DNA of 64,000 nt from an uncultured Prevotella sp. (GTDB taxonomy: Bacteria; Bacteroidota; Bacteroidia; Bacteroidales; Bacteroidaceae), in the NCBI GenBank assembly GCA_900550365.1, contig URRR01000009.1, forward strand, positions 1 to 64,000. Direction: 5' to 3'. This document shows positions 1 to 7,849 of this stretch, piece by piece. The notes under the pieces are model-generated. The model was given only the letters and a program-made list of their open reading frames with translations, was not told the DNA's origin and did no database searches. Position 1 is the first letter of the stretch; every line of letters starts with the position of its first letter. Position numbers and translations under genes: made by a program.

Positions 1-207
1 ACTGAGCAGAACCGCGCGCTGCTGACCAATCCCGACGGCAGCTACACGCAGCGCGGTCAGGACGTGATACGCCAGACACCGTTCGGGCGCATGGGCGACC
101 CCGAGGAGCTGTGCGGAACCATCCACTACCTTATGTCAGACGCGGCGAAGTTCGTAACAGGCACAGTCGCCGTTGTCGACGGAGGCTTCAATGCGTTCGC
201 CATGTAA
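1..207 (+). CDS. SDR-family oxidoreductase, C-terminal part (probable D-mannonate oxidoreductase)
   Basis: Only the last 68 codons are in the window; the gene enters from the left edge and ends at TAA 205-207. The segment PFGRMGDPEEL followed by TGTVAVVDGGFNAF is the usual C-terminal end of classical short-chain dehydrogenases, where the last helix and strand close the substrate pocket. The catalytic YxxxK lies outside the window. The SDR type and the location just upstream of uxaB fit the SDR-type D-mannonate/fructuronate oxidoreductase used by Bacteroidetes for glucuronate breakdown; this substrate call is inference from context and remembered family sequence. A hairpin follows the stop. 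Confidence 0.75.
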   Translation, partial: TEQNRALLTNPDGSYTQRGQDVIRQTPFGRMGDPEELCGTIHYLMSDAAKFVTGTVAVVDGGFNAFAM

Positions 208-226
208 GGCTGGTATTTAGAGCATA

Positions 227-277
227 GGCAGACAGACGGAACGGAGGGGCAGAAACGTCCGTGTCCGCCCGTCTGCC
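227..277 (+). other. Stem-loop after the SDR gene
   Basis: GGCAGAC (227-233) pairs with GTCTGCC (271-277), and an inner ACGGA/TCCGT pair extends the fold. No T-tract follows, so it may be a processing or weak termination structure. The stem word GCAGACAGACGGA also occurs in the terminator after uxaB at 1900-1912. Confidence 0.35.
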
Positions 278-361
278 ATACAGTCTGAAATAAAGCGTAA
301 ATACGCAAACCTTTACGTGTAATTCATGCTTTAATGGTGCTCAATGTATCAAATAAAATCG

Positions 362-369
362 TATATTTG
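362..369 (+). promoter_or_regulatory. Bacteroidetes -7 box of uxaB
   Basis: TATATTTG matches the TAnnTTTG -7 consensus and lies 38 bp before the uxaB ATG. No clear TTTG -33 element is seen at the usual distance, so the promoter may need an activator. Confidence 0.5.
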
Positions 370-407
370 CATCAAATTTAATAAAAACGAATTTAGTAAA
401 TCAAATC

Positions 408-1856
408 ATGAAAAAATTACAAGCATTAAACAAAAGGACTGCGCCTAAAAGCGTAATGCCAGAGAAAGTCATCCAGTTTGGTGAAGGCAACTTCCTTCGT
501 GCATTTGTTGATTGGATTATTTACAATATGGACCAGAAGACCGACTTTAACGGTTCGGTCGTAATCGTACAGCCTTTGGCTAACGGTATGATTGACTGGC
601 TGAACGGACAGGACTGCCTTTATCACGTTAACCTGCAAGGACTTGAGGACGGAAAACCGGTAAACAGCCTGACACGTATTGACGTTGTAAGCCGTGCGCT
701 CAACCCTTATACACAGAATCAGGCTTTCATGGCTCTTGCTGATCAGCCCGAAATTCGTTTCGTTATTTCAAACACAACAGAGGCAGGTATCGCTTTTGAC
801 CCCTCTTGCAAGCTTGACGACGCTCCTGCAAGCTCTTATCCCGGCAAGCTGGTTCAGCTTTTGTACCGCCGTTATCAGACTTTCAACGGCGACCCGACAA
901 AGGGACTTATCATCTTCCCCTGTGAGCTTATCTTCCTGAACGGTCACGTATTGAAGGACTGCATATATAAATATATCGAACTGTGGAACCTTGGCGACGA
1001 CTTCAAGAAGTGGTTTACTGACTGCTGCGGCGTTTACGCTACTTTGGTTGACCGTATCGTTCCGGGATTCCCTCGTAAGGAGATTAAGGACATCCAGCAG
1101 AAAATCTGCTATGAGGATAACCTCGTTGTACAGGCAGAGATATTCCACCTTTGGGTTATCGAGGCTCCGAAAGAGGTAGCAGAAGAGTTCCCCGCAGACA
1201 AAGCCGGCCTGCATGTACTCTTCGTTCCGTCAGAGGAGCCTTATCATGAGCGTAAGGTAACTTTGCTCAACGGTCCTCATACTGTACTGAGCCCGGTTGC
1301 TTTCCTCAGTGGAATCAATATCGTGCGTGATGCCTGCAAGGATCCCGTTGTAGGAAAATATATCCACAAGGTTCAGTTTGAGGAACTTATGGAAACGCTT
1401 AATTTGCCGAAGGATGAGCTTCAGAAGTTTGCAAGCGATGTGCTTGAGCGCTTCATGAACCCGTTCGTTGACCACCAGGTAACGAGCATCATGCTTAACT
1501 CATTCCCGAAATATCAGACTCGTGATCTGCCTGGCGTTAAGACTTATCTTGAGCGTAAGGGTGAGCTGCCTCAGGGACTTGTGTTCGGTCTTGCAGCTAT
1601 CATCACATATTATAAAGGTGGCAAGCGTGCTGACGGCACAGAGATTGTTCCTAATGACTCTAAGGAAATCATGGACTTGCTGAAAGAGCTTTGGGCTACA
1701 GGCGACACTCAGAAGGTTACTGACGGAGTCCTTTCTGCTACACAGATTTGGGGTGAGGACCTTAACAATATTAAGGGACTGAATGCTCTTGTAAAGAAAG
1801 ACCTTGACCTCATCCAGGAGAAGGGTATGCTTGAGGCTGTTAAGACTATCCTTTAA
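408..1856 (+). CDS. uxaB: Tagaturonate reductase (altronate oxidoreductase)
   Basis: 482 aa member of the mannitol dehydrogenase-like polyol dehydrogenase family. It reduces D-tagaturonate to D-altronate with NADH in cytoplasmic galacturonate breakdown. The N-terminal nucleotide-binding motif GEGNFLRAF is at residues 25-33, as expected for UxaB, and the length is normal for the family. It follows an SDR probably acting in the parallel glucuronate branch, so the two genes likely belong to one hexuronate locus, but the promoter at 362 and the hairpin at 227 suggest separate transcription. The ATG is preceded by an AT-rich leader, typical for Bacteroidetes. A strong terminator follows. Fructuronate reductase (UxuB) of the same superfamily is the main alternative. 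Confidence 0.88.
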   Translation: MKKLQALNKRTAPKSVMPEKVIQFGEGNFLRAFVDWIIYNMDQKTDFNGSVVIVQPLANGMIDWLNGQDCLYHVNLQGLEDGKPVNSLTRIDVVSRALNPYTQNQAFMALADQPEIRFVISNTTEAGIAFDPSCKLDDAPASSYPGKLVQLLYRRYQTFNGDPTKGLIIFPCELIFLNGHVLKDCIYKYIELWNLGDDFKKWFTDCCGVYATLVDRIVPGFPRKEIKDIQQKICYEDNLVVQAEIFHLWVIEAPKEVAEEFPADKAGLHVLFVPSEEPYHERKVTLLNGPHTVLSPVAFLSGINIVRDACKDPVVGKYIHKVQFEELMETLNLPKDELQKFASDVLERFMNPFVDHQVTSIMLNSFPKYQTRDLPGVKTYLERKGELPQGLVFGLAAIITYYKGGKRADGTEIVPNDSKEIMDLLKELWATGDTQKVTDGVLSATQIWGEDLNNIKGLNALVKKDLDLIQEKGMLEAVKTIL

Positions 1857-1896
1857 TGGAAATATAAGACTTGATTTAGTCATATAACAATTCAGA

Positions 1897-1942
1897 CGGG
1901 CAGACAGACGGATGTAATATCCGGAGTGTCTGCCCGTTTTTT
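1897..1942 (+). terminator. Rho-independent terminator of uxaB
   Basis: CGGGCAGACA (1897-1906) pairs with TGTCTGCCCG (1927-1936) and is followed by six T. It lies between uxaB and the next plus-strand gene. Confidence 0.85.
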
Positions 1943-1955
1943 ACTGAAAATTTTG

Positions 1956-1963
1956 TATGTTTG
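1956..1963 (+). promoter_or_regulatory. -7 box of the DUF2400 gene
   Basis: TATGTTTG matches TAnnTTTG. It lies 22 bp before the ATG at 1986 and makes upstream in-frame starts impossible to translate from this promoter. Confidence 0.55.
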
Positions 1964-1985
1964 CACAGTGAAAAGTGTAAATGAC

Positions 1986-2729
1986 ATGGAAACTGGTGAT
2001 TTAGAAAAGCTTTTACGTGAATATGCGGACAGGTATGAAACGGCTGATTTTCTGCCTGCTGATCCAAGCTGGTTTATGCATCAGGTAATCGGGCCTGATA
2101 ATCAGGAAGTTACGGCCTTTATCGCTTCATGCCTCAGTTATGGTAGCCGTAAGCAATTTATGCCGAAGATACAGTCAATCGTTGACATGGCTGGAGGTGA
2201 CGTTTACGGTTGGATTAAAAGAGGACTTTTTGAAAAAGATGTGCCCGATGATGATACTGCATGTTTTTATCGCCTATATACAAAGCATACAATGCATGCT
2301 TTGTTTGTGGCTCTCAGGCAGATGTTGGATGAGTATGGAAGTATCGGAAGTTATGTCAGGAATAATGCGACAGACGGATTTTCTGCCGTAAAGGCTTTGA
2401 CCGAATATTTCTCAAGTAAGGGAATAGAGACCATAATACCAAAAAATACGGCATCAGCGTGTAAGCGTGTATGCATGTTTTTGCGTTGGATGGTGCGCGA
2501 TAATTCTCCGGTAGATCTTGGTTTGTGGAGTAATTTCATAGATAAGCGCACACTTATAATCCCCATGGATACCCATGTGCTGCAAGAGGCGTGCCGGCTT
2601 GGGCTGATAGAGAGCAAGACTGCCTCTATGGCTGCTGCTCGTAAACTGACAGCCCGCCTTTCACGGATTTTTCCGGAAGACCCGTTAAAAGGAGATTTTG
2701 CCCTGTTTGGTTACGGAGTTAACCATTAA
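1986..2729 (+). CDS. TIGR02757 / DUF2400 family protein
   Basis: 247 aa with the ATG at 1986; the open frame extends upstream to 1926 but that part overlaps the promoter and terminator, so the later start is chosen. The protein has the features of the DUF2400 family: ASCLSYGSRKQF near residues 45-60, a central FLRWMVRD segment, the motif IIPMDTHV near residue 195, and a C-terminal GDFALFGYGV. The D-T-H-V motif and the family name suggest distant relation to the helix-hairpin-helix DNA glycosylase fold, but no FeS-cluster cysteines are seen. Function is not established. It stands alone between two terminators. Confidence 0.8.
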   Translation: METGDLEKLLREYADRYETADFLPADPSWFMHQVIGPDNQEVTAFIASCLSYGSRKQFMPKIQSIVDMAGGDVYGWIKRGLFEKDVPDDDTACFYRLYTKHTMHALFVALRQMLDEYGSIGSYVRNNATDGFSAVKALTEYFSSKGIETIIPKNTASACKRVCMFLRWMVRDNSPVDLGLWSNFIDKRTLIIPMDTHVLQEACRLGLIESKTASMAAARKLTARLSRIFPEDPLKGDFALFGYGVNH

Positions 2730-2771
2730 TTAATTGTCGGTTTATATCTTTTGAATCTCATTGCAACATAA

Positions 2772-2817
2772 AATAACAACGGCCGCAATCTTAATGAAGG
2801 CGGCCGTTATTGTTATT
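2772..2817. terminator. Bidirectional terminator
   Basis: AATAACAACGGCCGC (2772-2786) pairs with GCGGCCGTTATTGTTATT (2800-2817). A/T-rich arms on both sides let it act in both directions between two convergent genes. Confidence 0.8.
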
Positions 2818-2837
2818 TAAGTAATGAAATCGTCAAA

Positions 2838-3647
2838 TTAATAATCGTCATCATCCGTTACGTCATCCGCAGCAAGTTCAAGGTCTTCAGGATTTTCCTC
2901 AATGGTTGTACGGTAGCTTTCCTCTGTAAGCTTGTCATCATCGAATTCGTCTTCGTCGTCCTGGTCGTCATATTTATCATCTATATCCGGCAGGTCTTCG
3001 TCATCATTGTCTTCATCGTCATTATATTTATTTGTCTCGTCCTGCCCGAACTTCAGCCTTGGTTTCTCTGTTTCAGGCTTAAGTTTTGCAAATATGGCCT
3101 CGACCCATGCTCCTTTGGGAATCTCGAGAACTGAGAATCCGTCAGCAATCTTTTTCTCGTACATGCCGCCAGGCTTGTGTAGACGGTCTTTTGGCAGGGT
3201 TGTCGTACTGACATCGAAACCGCTTTGTATGATGTCCTGGATGCTCTGTGACAATGAATCCCAACCTCCGCCAAAGTTCCGGTCAATTACTTCCATGAGT
3301 TTTTCAGCCGTTATGTGGCGTATATTTTCGTATGTCAGGTCAGTCACACGCATGATAGGACGCTTCTTCACGCCAATCTTTGTCTCTTGACTATCCCCTG
3401 CATGGAGCGTACCGATTCTGAAACCGCGTGCCTCATATTTCTTTATTACTTCAGGGCGGTCAACCTTAATCTCCTCAAACTCGAAGGCACTTTTGATAAT
3501 GTCGATGTAATGTCGGAGGTTTTCCTTCATGTCGGCGTCTTTTTCGCCACTTTCAAGCATCCTGAAAATGTCATTCTCTTGAACGTCCCAGATGTTACTT
3601 TTGTTCAAGGTTTTCAATGTAAGCGCTTTCTTGTCAATATTTTTCAT
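2838..3647 (-). CDS. Conserved hypothetical protein with long acidic C-terminal tail
   Basis: 269 aa, no family I can name. Two parts are visible. Residues 1 to about 195 look globular, with charged helices and a conserved-looking block around FGGGWDSLSQSIQDIIQSGF, then LHKPGGMYEKKIADGF and an IPKGAWVEAIFA strand. Residues from about 200 to the end are almost only D, E, N, Y and K, in runs such as NDDEDNDDEDLPD, and end in DDDDY. No signal peptide or membrane segment is present, so it is cytoplasmic. Acidic tails of this kind occur in DNA mimics, chaperones and RNA polymerase subunits, but nothing here decides the role. It lies just downstream of the nitrilase-family gene on the same strand (43-bp gap). 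Confidence 0.75.
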   Translation of the reverse strand: MKNIDKKALTLKTLNKSNIWDVQENDIFRMLESGEKDADMKENLRHYIDIIKSAFEFEEIKVDRPEVIKKYEARGFRIGTLHAGDSQETKIGVKKRPIMRVTDLTYENIRHITAEKLMEVIDRNFGGGWDSLSQSIQDIIQSGFDVSTTTLPKDRLHKPGGMYEKKIADGFSVLEIPKGAWVEAIFAKLKPETEKPRLKFGQDETNKYNDDEDNDDEDLPDIDDKYDDQDDEDEFDDDKLTEESYRTTIEENPEDLELAADDVTDDDDY

Positions 3648-3690
3648 ATTCCGAATGAATTGTTTTTTTATTCGTATTAATATCTGAATA

Positions 3691-4434
3691 TCAGTCTCTG
3701 TCCATAAGCACAGGAAATTTCAGCCTGAATCTTTCAAGCTGTTCCATGTCAATATCTGCTGTTACTGTCTGTTCATTATGTCCTTTAGCCTGAGCAAGTG
3801 TGCGTCCTTTTGCATTGATTATCGCGCTGTGTCCGGCATATTTACATATCGGGTCATTGCCGGTACGGTTGGCTCCGATAACGTAGCATTGGTTCTCGAT
3901 AGCTCTTGCGCGTAACAATATTTGCCATACGTTTTGTCTGCTTTCAGGCCAGTTGGCTACATAGATAATTGCGTCATAGTCGTTTTTGCAACGTGTCCAT
4001 ACAGGGAAGCGCAAGTCATAGCATGTCTGTAGCATAAACCGTACGCCTTTATATCTTACTATTACCCTTTTGTCGCCACGGGTATAATGGATGTTCTCAC
4101 CTCCATATGTGAACAGATGGTGCTTGTCATAAATGTGAAACGTGCCGTCAGGCAGTACAAAATACTGCCGGTTACGGAAAGAACCGTCAGTTTCTTTTGC
4201 GACAAGACTGCCGCAGATTGCTGCTTCATACTGTCCTGCCATTGACTTCATCCATTCAAGCGGAGCATCATGGCATGCTTCGGCAGGTGTTGTGGCTGCA
4301 AATCCTGTGGCCCACATTTCCGGTAACACATAAACGTCTGATACCGGAGATTTGCCTATCAGGGCTTCTGCTCCGGCCATGTTGGCATCAGGATCATTCC
4401 ATTTGATGTCGGTCTGGATTATGGTTATTCTCAC
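3691..4434 (-). CDS. Nitrilase-superfamily amidohydrolase (omega-amidase-like)
   Basis: 247 aa, a complete carbon-nitrogen hydrolase domain. The catalytic Glu-Lys-Cys triad is visible: Glu in LPEMWATGF (about residue 39), Lys in YDKHHLF (about residue 105), and the nucleophile in LQTCYDLRFPVW (about residue 138). The order and sequence are closest to the YafV/Nit2 branch, whose members hydrolyse alpha-keto acid monoamides such as 2-oxosuccinamate; the exact substrate here is inference. It has its own promoter, divergent from rarA. No signal peptide. Confidence 0.85.
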   Translation of the reverse strand: MRITIIQTDIKWNDPDANMAGAEALIGKSPVSDVYVLPEMWATGFAATTPAEACHDAPLEWMKSMAGQYEAAICGSLVAKETDGSFRNRQYFVLPDGTFHIYDKHHLFTYGGENIHYTRGDKRVIVRYKGVRFMLQTCYDLRFPVWTRCKNDYDAIIYVANWPESRQNVWQILLRARAIENQCYVIGANRTGNDPICKYAGHSAIINAKGRTLAQAKGHNEQTVTADIDMEQLERFRLKFPVLMDRD

Positions 4435-4466
4435 GTTATGCTTTATTCAGGTTTGTATGGGCGTTG

Positions 4467-4496
4467 CAAAAGTAATACATTATCCTTGAACGACAA
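4467..4496 (-). promoter_or_regulatory. Promoter of the nitrilase-family gene
   Basis: On the minus strand, TTG (4496-4494) is followed after 19 bp by the -7 box TACTTTTG (4474-4467), 32 bp before the ATG. Confidence 0.6.
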
Positions 4497-4513
4497 GTTT
4501 TTGGATGATATTT

Positions 4514-4544
4514 TTTGCTTAATGCGATATATTTCTTAATTTTG
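4514..4544 (+). promoter_or_regulatory. Promoter of rarA
   Basis: TTTG (4514-4517), a 19-bp spacer and TAATTTTG (4537-4544) give a full match to the Bacteroidetes promoter. The ATG follows 10 bp after the box, so the leader is very short. Confidence 0.75.
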
Positions 4545-4554
4545 CAATACTATT

Positions 4555-5829
4555 ATGGTAAGACCTTTGGCTGAAAGATTAAGACCCAAGACGCTTGATG
4601 ACTATATCGGGCAAAAGCATCTTGTTGGTAAGAATGCCGTTCTTCGCAATATGATAGAGAGCGGTCGGGTTGTTTCTTTTATACTATGGGGACCTCCAGG
4701 TGTAGGCAAAACTACGCTTGCTCTTATCGTGGCCAATCAGCTGAAAGTGCCGTTTTATACCCTTAGTGCCGTTTCAAGCGGAGTTAAGGAAGTCAGAGAA
4801 GTAATAGACAAGGCACGTCATTCAGGCTTTTTCAACAGCAACGCACCTATTTTGTTCATAGATGAGATTCATCGTTTCAGCAAGAGTCAGCAGGATTCAC
4901 TGCTTGCGGCGGTGGAGCAAGGTGTCGTGACACTTATCGGTGCCACGACTGAAAATCCTTCGTTTGAGGTGATAAGGCCGTTGTTGTCACGTTGTCAGCT
5001 ATACGTTCTGAAGTCTCTTGAAAAAGAAGATTTGCTTGAACTGTTGCACAGGGCAATAACTCAGGATGTTGAACTGAAGAAACTTGACATAAGTCTGAAA
5101 GAGACCGGAGCGATACTCAGGTACAGCGGGGGAGATGCCCGTAAGTTGCTTAACATTTTAGAGCTTGTTGTCGGTGCCGCGAAAAGTGACAGTATAGAAA
5201 TTACTGACGCCTTAGTAGAGCAGTGTCTGCAGCAGAATCCGCTTGCTTATGACAAGGATGGTGAAATGCATTACGATATCATTTCAGCGTTTATTAAAAG
5301 CATACGCGGCTCTGATCCTGACGCGGCTCTGTACTGGCTGGCGCGCATGATAGAAGGCGGTGAAGACCCGAAGTTTATCGCCAGACGTTTAGTAATAAGT
5401 GCTTCAGAGGATATCGGGCTGGCTAATCCTAACGCTCTTCTGCTTGCCAATGCGGCATTTGATGCCGTAAACAAGATAGGCTGGCCTGAAGGCCGTATCC
5501 CTTTGGCAGAGGCAACGGTGTATCTTGCCACAAGCGCAAAAAGCAATTCCGCCTACAACGGCATAGCTGAGGCTTTGTCGCTGGTAAAACGTACGGGCAA
5601 CCAGCCCGTACCGTTACATCTGCGGAACGCGCCTACCAAGCTTATGGCTGACCTCGGTTATCATGACGGTTACAAGTATGCACACGATTATCCCGGTAAT
5701 TTTGTCGTTCAGCAATATATGCCAGACGCGTTGCAGCATGAGCGTCTGTGGCATGCGCAGCATTCACCCAGTGAGGAGAAGATGTATCAGCGGATGCTGA
5801 ATTGCTGGGGTGAGCGGTATAAGGAATAG
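4555..5829 (+). CDS. rarA: Replication-associated recombination protein A (AAA+ ATPase)
   Basis: 424 aa, the normal length of RarA/MgsA. The clamp-loader-like AAA+ ATPase acts at stalled replication forks with SSB and RecA. Walker A GPPGVGKT is at residues 46-53, Walker B LFIDEIHRF near residue 101, sensor 1 GATTENPSF near residue 140, and the C-terminal tetramerisation region contains RRLVISASEDIGLAN and the ending PSEEKMYQRML. It is a single gene with its own promoter and is divergent from the amidase gene. Confidence 0.95.
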   Translation: MVRPLAERLRPKTLDDYIGQKHLVGKNAVLRNMIESGRVVSFILWGPPGVGKTTLALIVANQLKVPFYTLSAVSSGVKEVREVIDKARHSGFFNSNAPILFIDEIHRFSKSQQDSLLAAVEQGVVTLIGATTENPSFEVIRPLLSRCQLYVLKSLEKEDLLELLHRAITQDVELKKLDISLKETGAILRYSGGDARKLLNILELVVGAAKSDSIEITDALVEQCLQQNPLAYDKDGEMHYDIISAFIKSIRGSDPDAALYWLARMIEGGEDPKFIARRLVISASEDIGLANPNALLLANAAFDAVNKIGWPEGRIPLAEATVYLATSAKSNSAYNGIAEALSLVKRTGNQPVPLHLRNAPTKLMADLGYHDGYKYAHDYPGNFVVQQYMPDALQHERLWHAQHSPSEEKMYQRMLNCWGERYKE

Positions 5830-5936
5830 TCAGAGGAGGTCAGCATCGCATGCGATTGTTTGCGATGAATATTATGTTTTAGTTTTAGTTTTTGATGTAA
5901 ATGATATAATAATCCGATTTAACAAACATAACAGAC

Positions 5937-6899
5937 ATGAAGATTGTTATTTTAGATGGATATAGTGTCAATCCCGGCGATTTGTCATGGGACGCACTTA
6001 AAGAAACAGGTGAAGTTATTGTTTATGACCGTACTGCTCCGGCTGAAGTAGTAGAGCGTGCTGCAGGAGCCGATGTCATATTGACAAATAAGGTTGTTAT
6101 TACCGACGAAGTGATGTCTGCTTTACCTGAATTGAGATATATCGGTGTGCTGGCTACGGGTTACAATGTGGTAGACGTGCCTGCCGCAGTCAGTCACGGC
6201 ATAACGGTTACTAACGTACCGGCATACAGTACAGACAGCGTTGTGCAACTTACCTTTGCCCATATTTTTAATCTTACTAACCGTGTGGCTTATTATGCCG
6301 GTCAGAATAGGAATGGCAGGTGGAGCAACGCTTCAGATTTCTGTTATTGGGATGCACCTATTGAAGAACTTGCCGGCCGCACGCTGGGAGTGGTAGGCCT
6401 TGGGCATATCGGCTCTAAAGTGGCGAAAGTCGCCGCTACTTTGGGCATGGATGTATTTGCTTATACCAGCCGTAACTCAGCCAGTCTGCCTCCCGGAATA
6501 CAGAAAACGACATTCAAAGGCCTGTTGGGTATCAGTGACATCATTACACTGCATTGCCCCTTGACGGAAAAGACTCATGCGCTGATTAACAGTGAATCAA
6601 TCTCCTATATGAAGAAGGGTGCGCTGCTTATTAATACGGGGCGTGGAGCGCTTGTTGACGAGACGGCAGTTGCTGAGGCTCTTGGCAGCGGACAACTGGG
6701 CGGATATGGTGCAGACGTAATGGTGCAGGAGCCTCCACGGGCAGACAATCCGCTGTTTACTGCACCCAATGCATACATCACTCCGCATATTGCATGGGCC
6801 ACTACCGCGGCCCGCAAGAGGCTTATATCGGTTGCAGTGGATAACGTAAAGGCCTTTGCAGAAGGTAATCCTAAGAATGTAATAACTCCGGTTAAATGA
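5937..6899 (+). CDS. D-2-hydroxyacid dehydrogenase (glycerate dehydrogenase-like)
   Basis: 320 aa, NAD-dependent D-isomer-specific 2-hydroxyacid dehydrogenase. The Rossmann motif GLGHIGSKVAK is near residue 156. The catalytic set is seen as Arg in LINTGRGALVDE (about 235), an acidic residue in the VQEPP segment (about 264) and His in TPHIAWAT (about 283). The sequence resembles the hydroxypyruvate/glycerate dehydrogenase branch (HprA-like); substrate is inferred. Its stop codon overlaps the next start (ATGA at 6896), so the two genes are translated together. Confidence 0.85.
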   Translation: MKIVILDGYSVNPGDLSWDALKETGEVIVYDRTAPAEVVERAAGADVILTNKVVITDEVMSALPELRYIGVLATGYNVVDVPAAVSHGITVTNVPAYSTDSVVQLTFAHIFNLTNRVAYYAGQNRNGRWSNASDFCYWDAPIEELAGRTLGVVGLGHIGSKVAKVAATLGMDVFAYTSRNSASLPPGIQKTTFKGLLGISDIITLHCPLTEKTHALINSESISYMKKGALLINTGRGALVDETAVAEALGSGQLGGYGADVMVQEPPRADNPLFTAPNAYITPHIAWATTAARKRLISVAVDNVKAFAEGNPKNVITPVK

Positions 6900-7519
6900 A
6901 TATGATTACTGTCCAGCTTGTAATAGAATTTCTTGGAACTTTTGCATTTGCCATTTCCGGAATACGTTGGGCTGCCTCAAAGAATTTTGACTGGTTCGGC
7001 GGTTACGTTGTAGGACTGGCTACGGCAATAGGCGGCGGAACTATACGTGACGTCATGTTGGGCGTTACGCCGTTCTGGATGACCAACTCAATTTATATGA
7101 TATGTACGGCTGTAGCCCTGCTTACGGTCATCGTGTTCAAGCGCTTTATCGAACGTTTTACTAACACCTGGTTTCTGTTCGATACATTGGGGCTTGCGCT
7201 TTTCACTGTTGCCGGTCTGCAGAAGACTCTATATGCTGGCTTCCCTTTCTGGGTTGCGATAATCATGGGCTGCATCACGGGCGCTGCCGGAGGCGTCATA
7301 CGTGACGTGCTGATTAATGAAGTGCCGCTGATTTTCCGTAAAGAGATTTACGCTATGGCGTGTATCCTCGGTGGCGTGGCTTATTATATATGCCTGCGGT
7401 GCGGGCTTAATGTTGAGCTTACGGCCATTGTCGGGTTTGCCGTGGTCGTCATAGTGCGCCTTGCAGCCGTGCGTCTGCACATCTCGTTGCCGCATTTGCA
7501 CGGTGATGATAATATCTGA
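6896..7519 (+). CDS. TRIC-family / UPF0126 membrane channel
   Basis: 207 aa, about seven hydrophobic helices in two related halves. Each half carries the UPF0126 signature: GGGTIRDVMLG near residue 43 and GAAGGVIRDVL near residue 131. Bacterial TRIC homologues are trimeric cation channels, and YicG of E. coli is assigned to glycine uptake. The ATG overlaps the stop of the dehydrogenase gene by four bases; a second ATG two codons later (6902) is also possible. The coupling with a 2-hydroxyacid dehydrogenase may reflect small-metabolite transport, which is inference. Confidence 0.88.
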   Translation: MNMITVQLVIEFLGTFAFAISGIRWAASKNFDWFGGYVVGLATAIGGGTIRDVMLGVTPFWMTNSIYMICTAVALLTVIVFKRFIERFTNTWFLFDTLGLALFTVAGLQKTLYAGFPFWVAIIMGCITGAAGGVIRDVLINEVPLIFRKEIYAMACILGGVAYYICLRCGLNVELTAIVGFAVVVIVRLAAVRLHISLPHLHGDDNI

Positions 7520-7626
7520 TGTCTCCGGAAAACACGTAAGACAAACGTCTGGATGTCCATGATGTATATCTTCCTTAAAAAGCAATGGATATAAGTTCTG
7601 CATGGCCTGATTACATGCAATGTTTT

Positions 7627-7707
7627 AAAAGGCCGTCTTTTGGTTTGCAAGAGACGGCCTTTTATCGTGCCGTTAACGGTCTTTTACAACGCTAAAGACC
7701 GTCTTTT
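7627..7707. repeat. 22-bp-period palindromic array, copy A
   Basis: Four 15-bp units at 7627, 7649, 7671 and 7693, each close to AAAAGRYSRYCTTTT, with three 7-bp spacers. Units 1 and 2 are nearly perfect reverse complements, and so are units 3 and 4, so RNA from it would fold into two tandem hairpins with 7-nt loops. It lies between the convergent TRIC and TPR genes. Otherwise the 330-bp gap 7520-7849 holds only the terminator at 7788. Confidence 0.85.
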
Positions 7708-7787
7708 ACAACTTTACGGCCTGCTATTGAGAATATTGCTTTTTTACATGTATAAACAGGTATGCTTTCTTACGCTGTTATGAATAA

Positions 7788-7828
7788 GACAAAGGTGTGC
7801 TGCGATTATACTGCGACACACCTTTGTC
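7788..7828 (-). terminator. Terminator of the TPR gene
   Basis: GACAAAGGTGTG (7788-7799) pairs exactly with CACACCTTTGTC (7817-7828). On the minus strand the stem is followed by the T-rich TTATT. Confidence 0.65.
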
Positions 7829-7849
7829 ATGTGTTATTCGTATGTTCTG

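Noticed and set aside
2932..3390. Serine-rich 152-codon frame opposite the acidic tail
   Set aside because: Ser runs are the antisense reading of Asp codons (GAT/GAC), so it is an artefact.
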